Assembly: GCA_945861855.1 (NCBI GenBank)
Contig: CAMAWG010000019.1
Coordinates: forward strand, 1-41,250
Direction: 5' to 3'
Source: Rhodoplanes serenus
GTDB lineage: Bacteria > Pseudomonadota > Alphaproteobacteria > Rhizobiales > Xanthobacteraceae
DNA length: 41,250 nucleotides
In this document: positions 15,049 to 23,798 of the stretch, piece after piece
Position numbering within the stretch: position 1 is the stretch's first letter
How the letters are laid out: the number at the start of each line of letters is the position of its first letter
Translations under genes and position numbers: made by a program
The notes under the pieces: model-generated
Told to the model about the DNA's origin: nothing
Database searches by the model: none
What the model saw: the letters and a program-made list of their open reading frames with translations, nothing else

Positions 15049-17178
15049 ATGAGTGACGTGACCGCCGCCGGCCCGGCCCCCGCGGCAGCCCCATCGGGCG
15101 GCTTCCAGCTCCCGACGCTGGGCGCGCTCGGCACCATGCTCAAGCGCGGCGACATCGCGCTCGCCGTCGGCGTCCTGACCATCCTCGTGGTCCTGATCCT
15201 GCCGCTGCCGCCGATCGTGCTCGACCTGTTCCTGGCGATTTCGATCATTCTCTCGGTGCTGATCCTGATGACGGCGCTGTTCATCCACACGCCGCTCGAA
15301 TTCTCCGCCTTCCCGACCATCCTGCTGATCGCGACCATGCTGCGGCTGTCGCTCAATCTGGCCTCGACGCGCCTGATCCTGGCGCACGGCCACGAGGGCA
15401 CCGCCGCCGCCGGCCACGTCATCCAGGCGTTCGGCAATTTCGTGATGAGCGGCAACTTCGTCATCGGCATCATCGTCTTCACCATCCTGGTGATCGTGAA
15501 CTTCATCGTCATCACCAAGGGCTCGGGCCGCATCGCCGAAGTGGCCGCGCGCTTCCACCTCGACGCCATGCCGGGCAAGCAGATGGCGATCGACGCCGAC
15601 CTCTCCGCCGGCCTGATCGACGAGAAGACCGCGCGCAAACGCCGCACCGATCTCGAGGACGAAAGCGGCTTCTTCGGCGCCATGGACGGCGCCTCGAAGT
15701 TCGTGCGCGGTGACGCCATCGCCGGCCTCCTGGTGGTGTTCATCAACGTCATCGGCGGCATGATCATCGGCATCGCGCAGAACGGCATGACGTTCGCGGA
15801 GGCCGGGCGCACCTACACCCTGCTCACGGTCGGCGACGGCCTGGTCACCCAGGTGCCGGCGCTGATCGTCTCGACCGCGGCGGGCCTGCTCGTCACCAAG
15901 GCCGGCATCACCGGCTCCGCCGACAAGGCGATGCTGCGGCAACTGTCGGATTATCCCAAGGCGCTTGGCATGTCGGGCGCGGTGATGATGATCATGGCGC
16001 TGCTGCCGGGCATCCCGATGCTGCCGTTCCTCCTGCTCGGCGGCGGCGCGGGCGCGCTCGCCTATGTGATGGACAAGAAGCAGAAGCTCGCGGTGACGGC
16101 CGAAGCCTCAAGGGTCGAAACCGAGAAGGGCCCGCCGCCGGACGAGCCGATTTCCGCGGCGCTCAAGATCGACGACCTCAAGATCGAGCTCGGCTACGCA
16201 CTTCTGCCGCTGGTCAACGCGCCGGACGGCGCCGACCGCCTCACCGAGCAGATCAAGGCGCTGCGCCGTTCATTGGCGATCGAGATGGGTTTCGTGATGC
16301 CGGCGGTGCGCATCCTCGACAACGTGCAACTCGAGGCCAACACCTACGCCATCAAGATCAAGGAGGTCGAAGGCGGCACCGGGCGGGTCTGGCCCGGCCA
16401 GTACATGGTCATGGATCCGACCGGCGCGCAGGTGAAGCTGCCGGGCCTGCACACCACCGAACCCACCTTCGGCCTGCCCGCCACCTGGGTCGACATCGCC
16501 CAGAAGGAAGAGGCGTCGATGAAGGGCTATACGGTGGTGGACGCCGCCACCGTGCTGTCGACGCATCTGACCGAGCTGCTCAAGGCCAACACCGCGGAAC
16601 TCCTGTCCTACGGCGAGGTGCAGAAGCTTTTGAAGGAGTTGCCGAAGGATCAGGGCGAACTCATCAAGGACATCGTGCCGGCGCAGATCACCGTGTCGGG
16701 CATCCAGCGCGTGCTGCAGATTTTGCTGAACGAGCGCATCTCGATCCGCGATCTCGCCACCATCCTGGAAGGCATCGCCGACGCGCTGTCCTTCACGCGC
16801 AATCCGATCGGCATCGCCGAGCATGTGCGGGTGCGGCTGGCCCGCCAGATCTGCGCCCAGCACACCACGCCGGCGGGCTACCTGCCGCTGATCGCGCTGT
16901 CGGCCAAGTGGGAGCAGAATTTCGCGGAGTCGATCGTCGGCACCGGCGACGACCGCAGCCTGGCGATGCAGCCGTCGAAGCTTTCCGAGTTCATCACCAC
17001 GGTGCGCGAGCGGTTCGAGGACGCGGCGCGGGAGGGCGAGGCCCCGGTGCTGGTGACGTCGCCCAACATCCGCCCGTTCGTGCGCGGCATCGTCGAGCGC
17101 TTCCGCACCCAGACCAGCGTGCTGTCGCAGTCGGAAATCCATCCGCGGGTGCGGCTGAAGACGGTCGGCAGCATCTAG
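15049..17178 (+). CDS. flhA: Flagellar export gate protein FlhA
   Basis: This 709-aa protein is the large export-gate subunit of the flagellar type III secretion system. The N-terminal part has about eight transmembrane segments (for example VLTILVVLILPLPPIVLDLF near residues 43-62). The FHIPEP-region stretch TPLEFSAFPTILLIATMLRLSLNLASTRLIL and the cytoplasmic FIPD loop KQMAIDADLSAGLID follow. From about residue 360 comes the soluble cytoplasmic domain that docks FliI/FliJ and chaperones. The length is normal. The ATG at 15049 lies 15 nt after the ftr-like site. No fliR or flhB follows, unlike in many relatives. Confidence 0.97.
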   Translation: MSDVTAAGPAPAAAPSGGFQLPTLGALGTMLKRGDIALAVGVLTILVVLILPLPPIVLDLFLAISIILSVLILMTALFIHTPLEFSAFPTILLIATMLRLSLNLASTRLILAHGHEGTAAAGHVIQAFGNFVMSGNFVIGIIVFTILVIVNFIVITKGSGRIAEVAARFHLDAMPGKQMAIDADLSAGLIDEKTARKRRTDLEDESGFFGAMDGASKFVRGDAIAGLLVVFINVIGGMIIGIAQNGMTFAEAGRTYTLLTVGDGLVTQVPALIVSTAAGLLVTKAGITGSADKAMLRQLSDYPKALGMSGAVMMIMALLPGIPMLPFLLLGGGAGALAYVMDKKQKLAVTAEASRVETEKGPPPDEPISAALKIDDLKIELGYALLPLVNAPDGADRLTEQIKALRRSLAIEMGFVMPAVRILDNVQLEANTYAIKIKEVEGGTGRVWPGQYMVMDPTGAQVKLPGLHTTEPTFGLPATWVDIAQKEEASMKGYTVVDAATVLSTHLTELLKANTAELLSYGEVQKLLKELPKDQGELIKDIVPAQITVSGIQRVLQILLNERISIRDLATILEGIADALSFTRNPIGIAEHVRVRLARQICAQHTTPAGYLPLIALSAKWEQNFAESIVGTGDDRSLAMQPSKLSEFITTVRERFEDAAREGEAPVLVTSPNIRPFVRGIVERFRTQTSVLSQSEIHPRVRLKTVGSI

Positions 17179-17491
17179 GGCGATCTGGCGCGGCAGAGCC
17201 TGCGCGGACTGTGCGTTTACGCACTCCTCGGCCCCCGGCCGCCGCCCTATAAATCCATCAATGAAACGTGAACCAGCCTTGGAACCGGAAGGTGCCTTCC
17301 TACGTTGGGAAGACGCAATCGTATTGGGTGGGAGCGGCGCAACGTGCCCCAGGGACCTGGGGCGGGGATGCTGTCCCTTGGCTTAAGTCTTTGTAAGGGT
17401 TGAGTAACCGGTCTCCGAGGAAAGCCGCCGCTGGTATTGAACCTTTAACGCTCCAGGCCCGACTAACAGGGAAGAATTCCGGGAGAGTGTC
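17179..17491. other. Gene-free stretch between flhA and a small membrane protein gene
   Basis: I find no credible gene in these 313 bases. A short perfect hairpin GGAAGG-TG-CCTTCC lies near 17288-17301, and a hairpin CCCCAGG-GA-CCTGGGG near 17345. Either could belong to a 5' leader of the next gene. Confidence 0.4.
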
Positions 17492-17704
17492 ATGAACAAT
17501 TACACGCTGAACACCGCGGACCGCACCACCCACCTCAAGATCGTGGCTGTGTCGCTGGTCGCCGGTATCGTCGTCGTGGGCGTCGGCATCGCCGCCCGTC
17601 CGGACCTGCCCGACATGAGCACGCGCCTGGAAAGCCGGGCGCCCGTTCTCAAGGCCGACAGGCCGGTGATCTGGTCCCAGTCCGACCGGGTCACCATCCG
17701 CTGA
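17492..17704 (+). CDS. Small single-pass membrane protein
   Basis: This 70-aa protein has one hydrophobic segment at about residues 17-35 (IVAVSLVAGIVVVGVGIAA), with a polar N-terminus and a short soluble C-terminal tail. GGGAGAG upstream is a plausible Shine-Dalgarno and a strong terminator follows the stop. Similar small proteins occur widely in Bradyrhizobium-like genomes, but I know of no assigned function. The long gap upstream suggests a sizeable leader. Confidence 0.65.
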   Translation: MNNYTLNTADRTTHLKIVAVSLVAGIVVVGVGIAARPDLPDMSTRLESRAPVLKADRPVIWSQSDRVTIR

Positions 17705-17729
17705 TTTCTTGAAGTTTCACCATCGACTT

Positions 17730-17759
17730 ATCGCGCGCCTTCGGGCGCGCGATTTTTTT
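17730..17759 (+). terminator. Rho-independent terminator
   Basis: ATCGCGCGCC-TTCG-GGCGCGCGAT is a perfect 10-bp stem with a TTCG tetraloop followed by a run of T. It ends the small membrane protein transcript, just before the convergent fliJ stop. Confidence 0.92.
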
Positions 17760-17772
17760 GCGCGGTGGCGGT

Positions 17773-18189
17773 TCAGACCGTCGCGTTGCGGGCCCGCATC
17801 AGGCCGATGGCGTCCAACTCGGCCTGCTCCTGGGCGGCCTGCTCGGCGCGCTCGCGCATCTGGTCGCGCTCGTCGAGCAGCTCGACCTTCTTGAGCTCCT
17901 CGAAGGCCTCCGCCAGCGCCTCCTTGGCGTCGTTGAGCTGGACCTTCAGCTCGTCGGCCGAGTGCTTGAGGTTCTCGCGCCGCTGGATCGCGGCCTTGGC
18001 ATAGGTCGGATAGGCGAAATGGGTGGGATCGTGGATCCCGGCACGGTCCTGCTCGACCTTGATTTCCCGCTCAAGATCGGTGGCCATGCGCTCGAATTCG
18101 GCGATCATGCCTTCGATCTGCATGACCTTCCTGCGCTTTTCGTCGACCTGAAACTTTTTCAGGCGAATGAGCGTATCGCGAGACTTCAT
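17773..18189 (-). CDS. fliJ: Flagellar export protein FliJ
   Basis: The 138-aa protein is almost entirely helical and charged, as expected for the FliJ coiled coil. It begins MKSRDTLIRLKKFQVDEKRR, the typical FliJ N-terminus, and continues with heptad-like stretches through residue 130. FliJ acts as the stalk-like subunit of the FliI ATPase and links it to FlhA. It lies downstream of fliI on the same strand with a 177-bp gap, which is larger than usual, so an additional promoter is possible. Confidence 0.87.
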   Translation of the reverse strand: MKSRDTLIRLKKFQVDEKRRKVMQIEGMIAEFERMATDLEREIKVEQDRAGIHDPTHFAYPTYAKAAIQRRENLKHSADELKVQLNDAKEALAEAFEELKKVELLDERDQMRERAEQAAQEQAELDAIGLMRARNATV

Positions 18190-18366
18190 CGACTCTTACT
18201 CCCCCGAAGCCGCGAGGACGTACCAAAACCCGCCGGCCGCACCCGCAATTGCGGGCAACCGAGGCGACTGTGGCGCGATAACGTTAGTTTTCGGTTTCCA
18301 GCGTGGCTGGAATGGTAGGGAACCGGATTTTTCTGTGACCACGCGGCTTAAGCCTATGACCCGCCA

Positions 18367-19725
18367 TTATGATTTGGCTGGCGCCCCGGGCGGCGGGATG
18401 GGCTCCGGGCCCGGCAGGATTTCGGCCAGCCGCCGATAACCCTCGATCAGGCTCGTTGAATCCGCCTTGTCCTGCCCCAGGAAGGCCTCGAGCGCCGGGT
18501 GCAGGCCGATGGCCTCGTCCACCTCGGGGCTGGAGCCGGGCCGGTAGGCGCCGAGCCGGATCAGCTCTTCCATGTCGGAATAGGTGGCCATGACCTTGCG
18601 CGCGCGGGCCAGCACATCGAGATAGGCCGGGTCGGCCGACTTCGGCATCGAGCGCGACACCGATTTCAGCACGTTGATGGCCGGATAGCGCCCGCGCTCG
18701 GCGATCGACCGCTCCATGACGATATGGCCGTCGAGGATCGACCGCACCGCATCCGCAATCGGCTCGTTGTGATCGTCGCCTTCGACCAGGACCGTGAAGA
18801 TGCCGGTGATGGTACCCTCCCCCGGCCCGGTGCCGGCCCGTTCCAGGAGGCGCGGCAGTTCCGCAAACACCGTCGGCGTGAAGCCCTTGGCGGTCGGCGG
18901 CTCGCCGGTGGCAAGCCCGATCTCGCGTTGCGCCACGGCAAAGCGGGTCACCGAGTCCATCAGCAGGAGGATGTGCTGGGCCTGGTCGCGGAAGTATTCG
19001 GCGATGGCGAGCGTCAGATACGCGGCCTGGCGGCGCATCAGGGCCGGCTCGTCGGATGTCGCCACCACCACCACCGAGCGGGCCAGGCCCTCGTCCCCCA
19101 GGTCGTCCTGGAGAAACTCCTGCACCTCGCGGCCGCGTTCGCCGATCAGCCCGATGACCGCCACGTCGGCGACGACGTTCCTAGCCATCATCGACAGCAG
19201 CACCGACTTGCCGACGCCGGAACCCGCAAAGATGCCCATGCGCTGGCCGTGGCAGCAGGTGATGAAGGTGTTGAGCGCGCGGACGCCGAGATCGATCGGA
19301 GCGCCCACCCGCTGGCGCGCGTGGGCCGGCGGCGGCGACGCTCGATACGGATAGGGGATCGGACCCGACGGCAGCGGCCCCTTGCCGTCGACCGGGTCGC
19401 CCATGGCGTTGACCACCCGCCCGAGCCAGGCGAGCGACGGGCGCGCCGCCGCCCGCACCGACGACACCACGGCGCGGCAGCCGCGCCGCACGCCTTCAAG
19501 CTGCCCGAACGGCATCAGCAACGCGTGTCCGCCGGAGAAGCCCACCACCTCGCAGGGGATCGGCACCGCCTGGCCCTGGATCTGCGTTTCGATGACGACG
19601 CGGGCGCCGACCGACATCGCATGCAGCGGGCCTGCCACCTCGACCATCAGCCCGCGCACGCCGACCACGCGGCCGTAAACCTCGTTTCCGTCCAGTTCGT
19701 CGATCTGCTCTAGCAATGCCCTCAT
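18367..19725 (-). CDS. fliI: Flagellum-specific ATPase FliI
   Basis: This 452-aa protein is the ATPase of the flagellar export apparatus, related to the F1 beta subunit. It shows Walker A GSGVGKS at 168-174, a Walker B stretch [12 protein letters not shown] and the typical blocks [12 protein letters not shown] and [22 protein letters not shown]. It uses ATP hydrolysis to release export substrates from chaperones at FlhA. The start ATG at 19725 lies 37 nt from a candidate CtrA box. fliI is divergent from ctrA across about 370 bp of regulatory DNA. Confidence 0.97.
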   Translation of the reverse strand: MRALLEQIDELDGNEVYGRVVGVRGLMVEVAGPLHAMSVGARVVIETQIQGQAVPIPCEVVGFSGGHALLMPFGQLEGVRRGCRAVVSSVRAAARPSLAWLGRVVNAMGDPVDGKGPLPSGPIPYPYRASPPPAHARQRVGAPIDLGVRALNTFITCCHGQRMGIFAGSGVGKSVLLSMMARNVVADVAVIGLIGERGREVQEFLQDDLGDEGLARSVVVVATSDEPALMRRQAAYLTLAIAEYFRDQAQHILLLMDSVTRFAVAQREIGLATGEPPTAKGFTPTVFAELPRLLERAGTGPGEGTITGIFTVLVEGDDHNEPIADAVRSILDGHIVMERSIAERGRYPAINVLKSVSRSMPKSADPAYLDVLARARKVMATYSDMEELIRLGAYRPGSSPEVDEAIGLHPALEAFLGQDKADSTSLIEGYRRLAEILPGPEPIPPPGAPAKS

Positions 19726-19761
19726 GGGGCGGGCACCGCCGGTAACCTAATCGAACCGGTC

Positions 19762-19776
19762 TTAACCTGCTGTTTA
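19762..19776. promoter_or_regulatory. Candidate CtrA box upstream of fliI
   Basis: TTAA-N7-TTTA matches the CtrA consensus with one mismatch, 37-51 bp before the fliI start. It fits CtrA control of class II flagellar genes. It was identified by eye. Confidence 0.5.
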
Positions 19777-19850
19777 CCCGCGTCGTTAATCATTACGTCA
19801 CCGCTGTTGGGATTAAGGCATTGCTCACCTCCAACCCGATCGGAAGGGGT

Positions 19851-20020
19851 GAGTCGCACGAGTCGGTTGCTGCCGACTCTTAAAGTGGAACATGAATAAA
19901 AGCGTGGCCAAAAAACCACTCTCAGGCAACATCTTACGTCGATTCGGCCGATTGTGGCCAGTCGGTGATTGCGGCCGGGAATCAGGTTTTGTTAACCATG
20001 CTTCGTTAACGTTCCGAATC
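19851..20020 (+). promoter_or_regulatory. ctrA upstream region: six GANTC sites and CtrA half-sites
   Basis: GANTC occurs at 19851, 19860, 19875, 19941, 19979 and 20016. CcrM methylates GANTC in alphaproteobacteria, and methylation state controls a ctrA promoter in Caulobacter. TTAACCAT at 19992-19999 and GTTAAC at 20005-20010 are CtrA half-sites compatible with autoregulation. The sequences are seen directly; the regulatory role is inferred from the Caulobacter model. Confidence 0.6.
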
Positions 20021-20099
20021 GGGATGTCCCAAGGCGTTTTCACCGGCCGCCCTGCGGCTTGGCACGTTTGAGCCGGCAGCGGCGAAGAAGGGGACTGGC

Positions 20100-20801
20100 A
20101 TGCGCGTCTTATTGATCGAGGACGATAGCGCCACAGCGCAATCGATTGAGCTGATGCTCAAGTCCGAGAGCTTCAACGTCTACACGACGGATCTCGGGGA
20201 AGAGGGCGTCGATCTCGGAAAGCTCTACGACTACGACATCATTCTGCTCGACCTGAACCTGCCGGACATGTCCGGCTTCGAGGTTCTGCGAAGCTTGCGG
20301 GTCTCCAAGGTCAAGACGCCGATCCTGATCCTCTCCGGCCTGGCCGGCATCGAGGACAAGGTGAAGGGCCTGGGCTTCGGTGCCGACGACTACATGACCA
20401 AACCGTTCCACAAGGACGAGCTGATCGCGCGCATCCACGCCATCGTGCGCCGCTCCAAGGGTCACGCCCAATCGGTCATCAACACCGGCGACCTCACCGT
20501 CAACCTCGACCAGAAGACCGTCGAAGTGGCCGGCGCCCGCGTGCATCTGACCGGCAAGGAATACCAGATGCTGGAGCTGCTCTCGCTCCGCAAGGGCACC
20601 ACCCTCACCAAGGAGATGTTCCTCAATCATCTCTACGGCGGCATGGACGAGCCGGAACTGAAGATCATCGACGTGTTCATCTGCAAGCTCCGCAAGAAAC
20701 TCGCGAACGCCTCCAACGGCAAGAACTACATCGAGACGGTGTGGGGCCGCGGCTACGTGCTGCGCGAGCCGAGCGAGGAAGAGAACAGAATTCCGGCGTA
20801 G
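20100..20801 (+). CDS. ctrA: Cell-cycle response regulator CtrA
   Basis: The 233-aa protein is an OmpR-type response regulator: a receiver domain (1-120) with phospho-acceptor D51 in [13 protein letters not shown], and a winged-helix domain (about 125-225) with [19 protein letters not shown] and GRGYVLREP. The sequence is of the highly conserved CtrA type, including [14 protein letters not shown]. CtrA controls replication, division, motility and chemotaxis genes in alphaproteobacteria. It is phosphorylated through CckA and ChpT; chpT lies at 31272-31910. The gene has its own terminator and a GANTC-rich upstream region. Confidence 0.97.
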   Translation: MRVLLIEDDSATAQSIELMLKSESFNVYTTDLGEEGVDLGKLYDYDIILLDLNLPDMSGFEVLRSLRVSKVKTPILILSGLAGIEDKVKGLGFGADDYMTKPFHKDELIARIHAIVRRSKGHAQSVINTGDLTVNLDQKTVEVAGARVHLTGKEYQMLELLSLRKGTTLTKEMFLNHLYGGMDEPELKIIDVFICKLRKKLANASNGKNYIETVWGRGYVLREPSEEENRIPA

Positions 20802-20824
20802 GCCGAGAGGCAGACGCTACATAC

Positions 20825-20850
20825 AAACCCCGCCGCGAGGCGGGGTTTTT
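20825..20850 (+). terminator. Rho-independent terminator after ctrA
   Basis: AAACCCCGCC-GCGA-GGCGGGGTTT is a perfect 10-bp stem followed by further T residues, 24 nt after the ctrA stop. Confidence 0.93.
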
Positions 20851-20867
20851 GTTTTGGTCTGGACCCC

Positions 20868-20972
20868 GGACCTCATGCTGAGGAGCATCGCGAAGCGATG
20901 CGTCTCGAAGCATGGCTGCGAGTGTGGCCCATCCTTCGGGACGGCGCTTCGCGCCTCCTCAGGATGAGGTCC
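20868..20972. repeat. 105-bp palindromic intergenic repeat
   Basis: The ends GGACCTCATGCTGAGGAG and CTCCTCAGGATGAGGTCC are inverted copies with one mismatch. Inner hairpins occur at GCATCGC-GAA-GCGATGC and GGCGCTTCGCGCC. I recognise the CTCATCCTGAGGAG arm as one of the most frequent intergenic repeats in Bradyrhizobium-like genomes. Confidence 0.8.
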
Positions 20973-20988
20973 CGACAAGAGGCAGCAT

Positions 20989-21737
20989 TCACTTCGCGTC
21001 GTGGAAAATGACGCCCAGCGTGTGGCGGTGACCGTCGCGGATGCGGCTTACGCCGTGGCGCATGTTGACGCGGTAGATGCCGCGCGTGCCCTGCACCGGC
21101 CGGTGGCGAACCGGGAAGATCACGGTCTCCCCCTGCTGCAAGGCGGCCACCTCGGCTCGCGACTGCATGCGCGGACGCTGCTCGGTCAGCACGAACTCGC
21201 CGCCGGTGAAATCGGCGTCCGGCCGCGACAGCAGCACCGTCGCCTGCAGCGGAAAGACATGCTCGCCGTAAAGATCCTGGTGCAGGCAATTGTAGTCGCC
21301 GGGGCCGTACTGCAGCAGCAGCGGCGTCGGCCGCTCCTGGCCGCCTTGTGGCAACGCCTGAGGAAATCCTGGTGATCCTGCGGAAAGCGGACGGCGATGC
21401 CCATCGCCGCGTTCCAGCGGTTGGCGATCCCGGCGAGGCACGGATAGAGCGCCGTGCGCAGCCGCTGGATGAGATCGGGCAAGGGATAGGCGAAATACTT
21501 GTACTCGCCGCGGCCGAAGCCGTGCCGCGCCATGACCACGCGGCTGCGGAACAGCTTGTCCTCGGAATAGCAGCCGGCGAGCGTTGCGCATTCGTCCGCC
21601 GTCAGCAGCGGCCCGGTCACGGCGCAGCCCTGCCCGTCCAGGCTCGCCGCCATCGCGGTCCAGTCCAGCGCGGCGACGCGGGCCTCGATGGCATCGGCCC
21701 CGGCAGGCGCCCTCTTCGCAACGCTGATGGTTCGCAT
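20989..21737 (-). pseudogene. 2OG-Fe(II) oxygenase with a frameshift
   Basis: A 2-oxoglutarate/Fe(II) dioxygenase of the COG3826 type is split over two frames. The N-terminal part starts at the ATG at 21737 (MRTISVAKRAP, good GGAGAAG Shine-Dalgarno) and runs to HQDFLRRCHK. The sequence then continues in another frame as GGQERPTPLLLQYGPGDYN, HQD (metal ligands), GGEFVLTEQ and RHGVSRIRDGHRHTLGVIFHDAK. One missing base in the run at about 21341-21346 accounts for the break: adding one C to the plus strand restores a 249-aa protein. The rest looks intact, so this may be a recent mutation or a sequencing error. Confidence 0.85.
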
Positions 21738-21893
21738 GGGCGCTTCTCCTTGTGGCAATTGCTCCGACGCTCTCAAATCGGGCGAGCCGGCACCACCCGA
21801 AAGCCGCGAGGCTTCCCGTTCCCGCGAAAGCTCGACCGGCTCGCGCCAGTCCGCTAGAAAATCCCGGCCATTCCTGAGGTTGGGGCGGAAACA

Positions 21894-22802
21894 ATGAAGA
21901 CCACCGTGCGCGGCGTCCGCAGCGTCGACATCGAGATGAGCCAGCCGGAGCGCGCGGCCGAGTTCTACGGCAAGATCTGGAATCTGACCGAGGTCGAGCG
22001 CAAGGGCGGGGCGATCTGGTTTCGCGGCACCGGCGCGCATCATCACATCCTCGCCATCCATCCCGCCCGCGGCGCTGCCGCATTGCGGCGGCTGACCTTC
22101 GACGCCGCCAGCCGCGACGTGGTCCAGGCCCTGCACCGGAAGGTGGCGGCGAGCGGCTGCACCACCGAGGCGCCGCATGAGATCGACGCGCCGGGCGGCG
22201 GCTATGGCTTCGGTTTTGCCGACGTCGAGGGCCGCAACCTCGCCGTGATCTGTGACGTGCGCGACCACAAGGACACCGCCGACGCGCCGGACCGGCCGCG
22301 CAAGATCGCGCATGTCAACCTGAATGCCGCGCAACTCGAAAAGAGCAACGCGTTCCTGGTCGACGTGCTCGGCTTCCGCAAGGTCGATCACAGCGGCCCG
22401 CTGCACTTCCTGCATTGCGACAACACCGACCACTCTTCGATGGTGATGGGCGCGGCCAGGACGCCGACGCTCAATCATGTGTCGTTCGAGATGCCGGACC
22501 TCGAATCCTGCATGCGCGGCGGCGGGCGGATGCGCGACGCGGGCTATCCGATCGAATGGGGTCCGGGCCGGCACGGCTCGGGCAACAACGTGTTCTGCTA
22601 TTTCGCCGGGCCGGAGGAATTCCCGATCGAATACACCGGCGAGGTGTTGCAGATCGACGAATCGTACGAGTTTCACGGGCCGGACTACTGGAAATGGCCG
22701 CCCGGCCGGCTCGATCAGTGGGGCATCACGCCGCCGCACACCGCGCGCTGGAAGCGCATTCAGGACATGGTCCTGTTCACGCCGGGGGAATACCGCCTGT
22801 GA
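21894..22802 (+). CDS. VOC-family (extradiol dioxygenase-like) protein
   Basis: This 302-aa protein has two vicinal-oxygen-chelate modules (residues 8-120 and about 140-255), as in type I extradiol ring-cleavage dioxygenases. Candidate metal ligands are a His in IAHVNLNA, a His in LNHVSFEM and a Glu in FPIEYTGEV; the C-terminal WGITPPHTARWKR also fits that family. It probably acts on an aromatic or related ring compound, but the substrate cannot be read from the sequence. Its stop overlaps the GTG start of the next gene (GTGA), so the two genes form one operon. Confidence 0.82.
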   Translation: MKTTVRGVRSVDIEMSQPERAAEFYGKIWNLTEVERKGGAIWFRGTGAHHHILAIHPARGAAALRRLTFDAASRDVVQALHRKVAASGCTTEAPHEIDAPGGGYGFGFADVEGRNLAVICDVRDHKDTADAPDRPRKIAHVNLNAAQLEKSNAFLVDVLGFRKVDHSGPLHFLHCDNTDHSSMVMGAARTPTLNHVSFEMPDLESCMRGGGRMRDAGYPIEWGPGRHGSGNNVFCYFAGPEEFPIEYTGEVLQIDESYEFHGPDYWKWPPGRLDQWGITPPHTARWKRIQDMVLFTPGEYRL

Positions 22803-23791
22803 AAGCGATCCAGATCAGCCGCACCGGCGGCCTCGACGTGCTCGACACCGTCGAACTGCCGACGCCCGCGCCCGGGCCGGGCGAGGTGCTGGTCAAGGCC
22901 AGCGCCATCGGCGTGAATTATTTCGACACCATGATCCGCACCGGCCGCTACCGCTGGATGCCGAAGCTGCCGTTCGTGCTGGGCAACGAGATGAGCGGCC
23001 ATGTCTCAGCGCTCGGGCCGGGCGTGACGACGCTCGCTATTGGCCAGCCTGTGTTCATCGCCGGCTACGAGATCGGCAATCGCGGCGGTCTCTACGCCGA
23101 ATATGCGGCGGTGCCGGAGAAGGCGGCGTGGCCGCTGCCCGCCGGCGTCGATGCCGACGCGGCGACCGCGCTCACCAACTATCAACTCGCCTGGATTCTG
23201 CTTCATCACGCCGCGCGCGGGGTGACGCCGAAGACCGTGGTGGTCTATGGCGCGGCGGGCGGCGTCGGCTCGGCGCTGATCGACGTGGCCCGGCTCGCCG
23301 GCGCGACCGTGATCGGCACCGCAGGCGGCGCGGAAAAATGCGCCTTCGCGCGCTCGCGCGGCGCGGCGCATGCAATCGACTATTCCCGGGAGAACGTGGT
23401 CGAGCGCGTGCTGGCGCTGACGGACGGCCACGGCGCCGACATCGTCTTCGATCACGTCGCCGGCAAAGCCTTCACCGACGGGCTGAAGATGGTCGCGCCG
23501 CTCGGCATGATCGTGTCCTACGCGGTGCTGGCCGGCATGCCGGAGACCGATTTGTTCAAGGAAATGCGCGCCAACATCGAGAAGAGCCCCGCGGTGCGCT
23601 GCTTCACCATGCACACCTACGACCACATGGAGGAGCCGCGCCGCGAGGCGATGGAGCGCGCCGTGGAGCTGATCGGCAGCGGCAAGGTGCGCCCCGCCAT
23701 CGCCGCGCGCTTGCCGATGGCCGAGGCGAGGCGCGCCCATGAGTTGATCGAAGCGCGAACCGCGATGGGAAAGATCGTGCTCAAGCCGTAG
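22799..23791 (+). CDS. Quinone oxidoreductase-like NADPH dehydrogenase (MDR family)
   Basis: The 330-aa protein is a medium-chain dehydrogenase/reductase of the quinone oxidoreductase type. It lacks the structural zinc cysteines of alcohol dehydrogenases. It shows the N-terminal GroES-like domain (VLVKASAIGVNYFDTMIRTG), the NADPH-binding Rossmann motif VVYGAAGGVGSALIDVA (AAGGVGS) near residues 145-160, and HGADIVFDHV. It begins with GTG at 22799, overlapping the stop of the upstream VOC gene by 4 nt, so translation is probably coupled. The pair suggests a small catabolic unit. It converges on cheR, 7 nt away. Confidence 0.87.
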   Translation: MKAIQISRTGGLDVLDTVELPTPAPGPGEVLVKASAIGVNYFDTMIRTGRYRWMPKLPFVLGNEMSGHVSALGPGVTTLAIGQPVFIAGYEIGNRGGLYAEYAAVPEKAAWPLPAGVDADAATALTNYQLAWILLHHAARGVTPKTVVVYGAAGGVGSALIDVARLAGATVIGTAGGAEKCAFARSRGAAHAIDYSRENVVERVLALTDGHGADIVFDHVAGKAFTDGLKMVAPLGMIVSYAVLAGMPETDLFKEMRANIEKSPAVRCFTMHTYDHMEEPRREAMERAVELIGSGKVRPAIAARLPMAEARRAHELIEARTAMGKIVLKP

Positions 23792-23798
23792 CTGCGCG

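Noticed and set aside
20059..20077. TGGCACG upstream of ctrA as a sigma-54 -24 box
   Set aside because: No GC doublet lies at the required 10-base distance.
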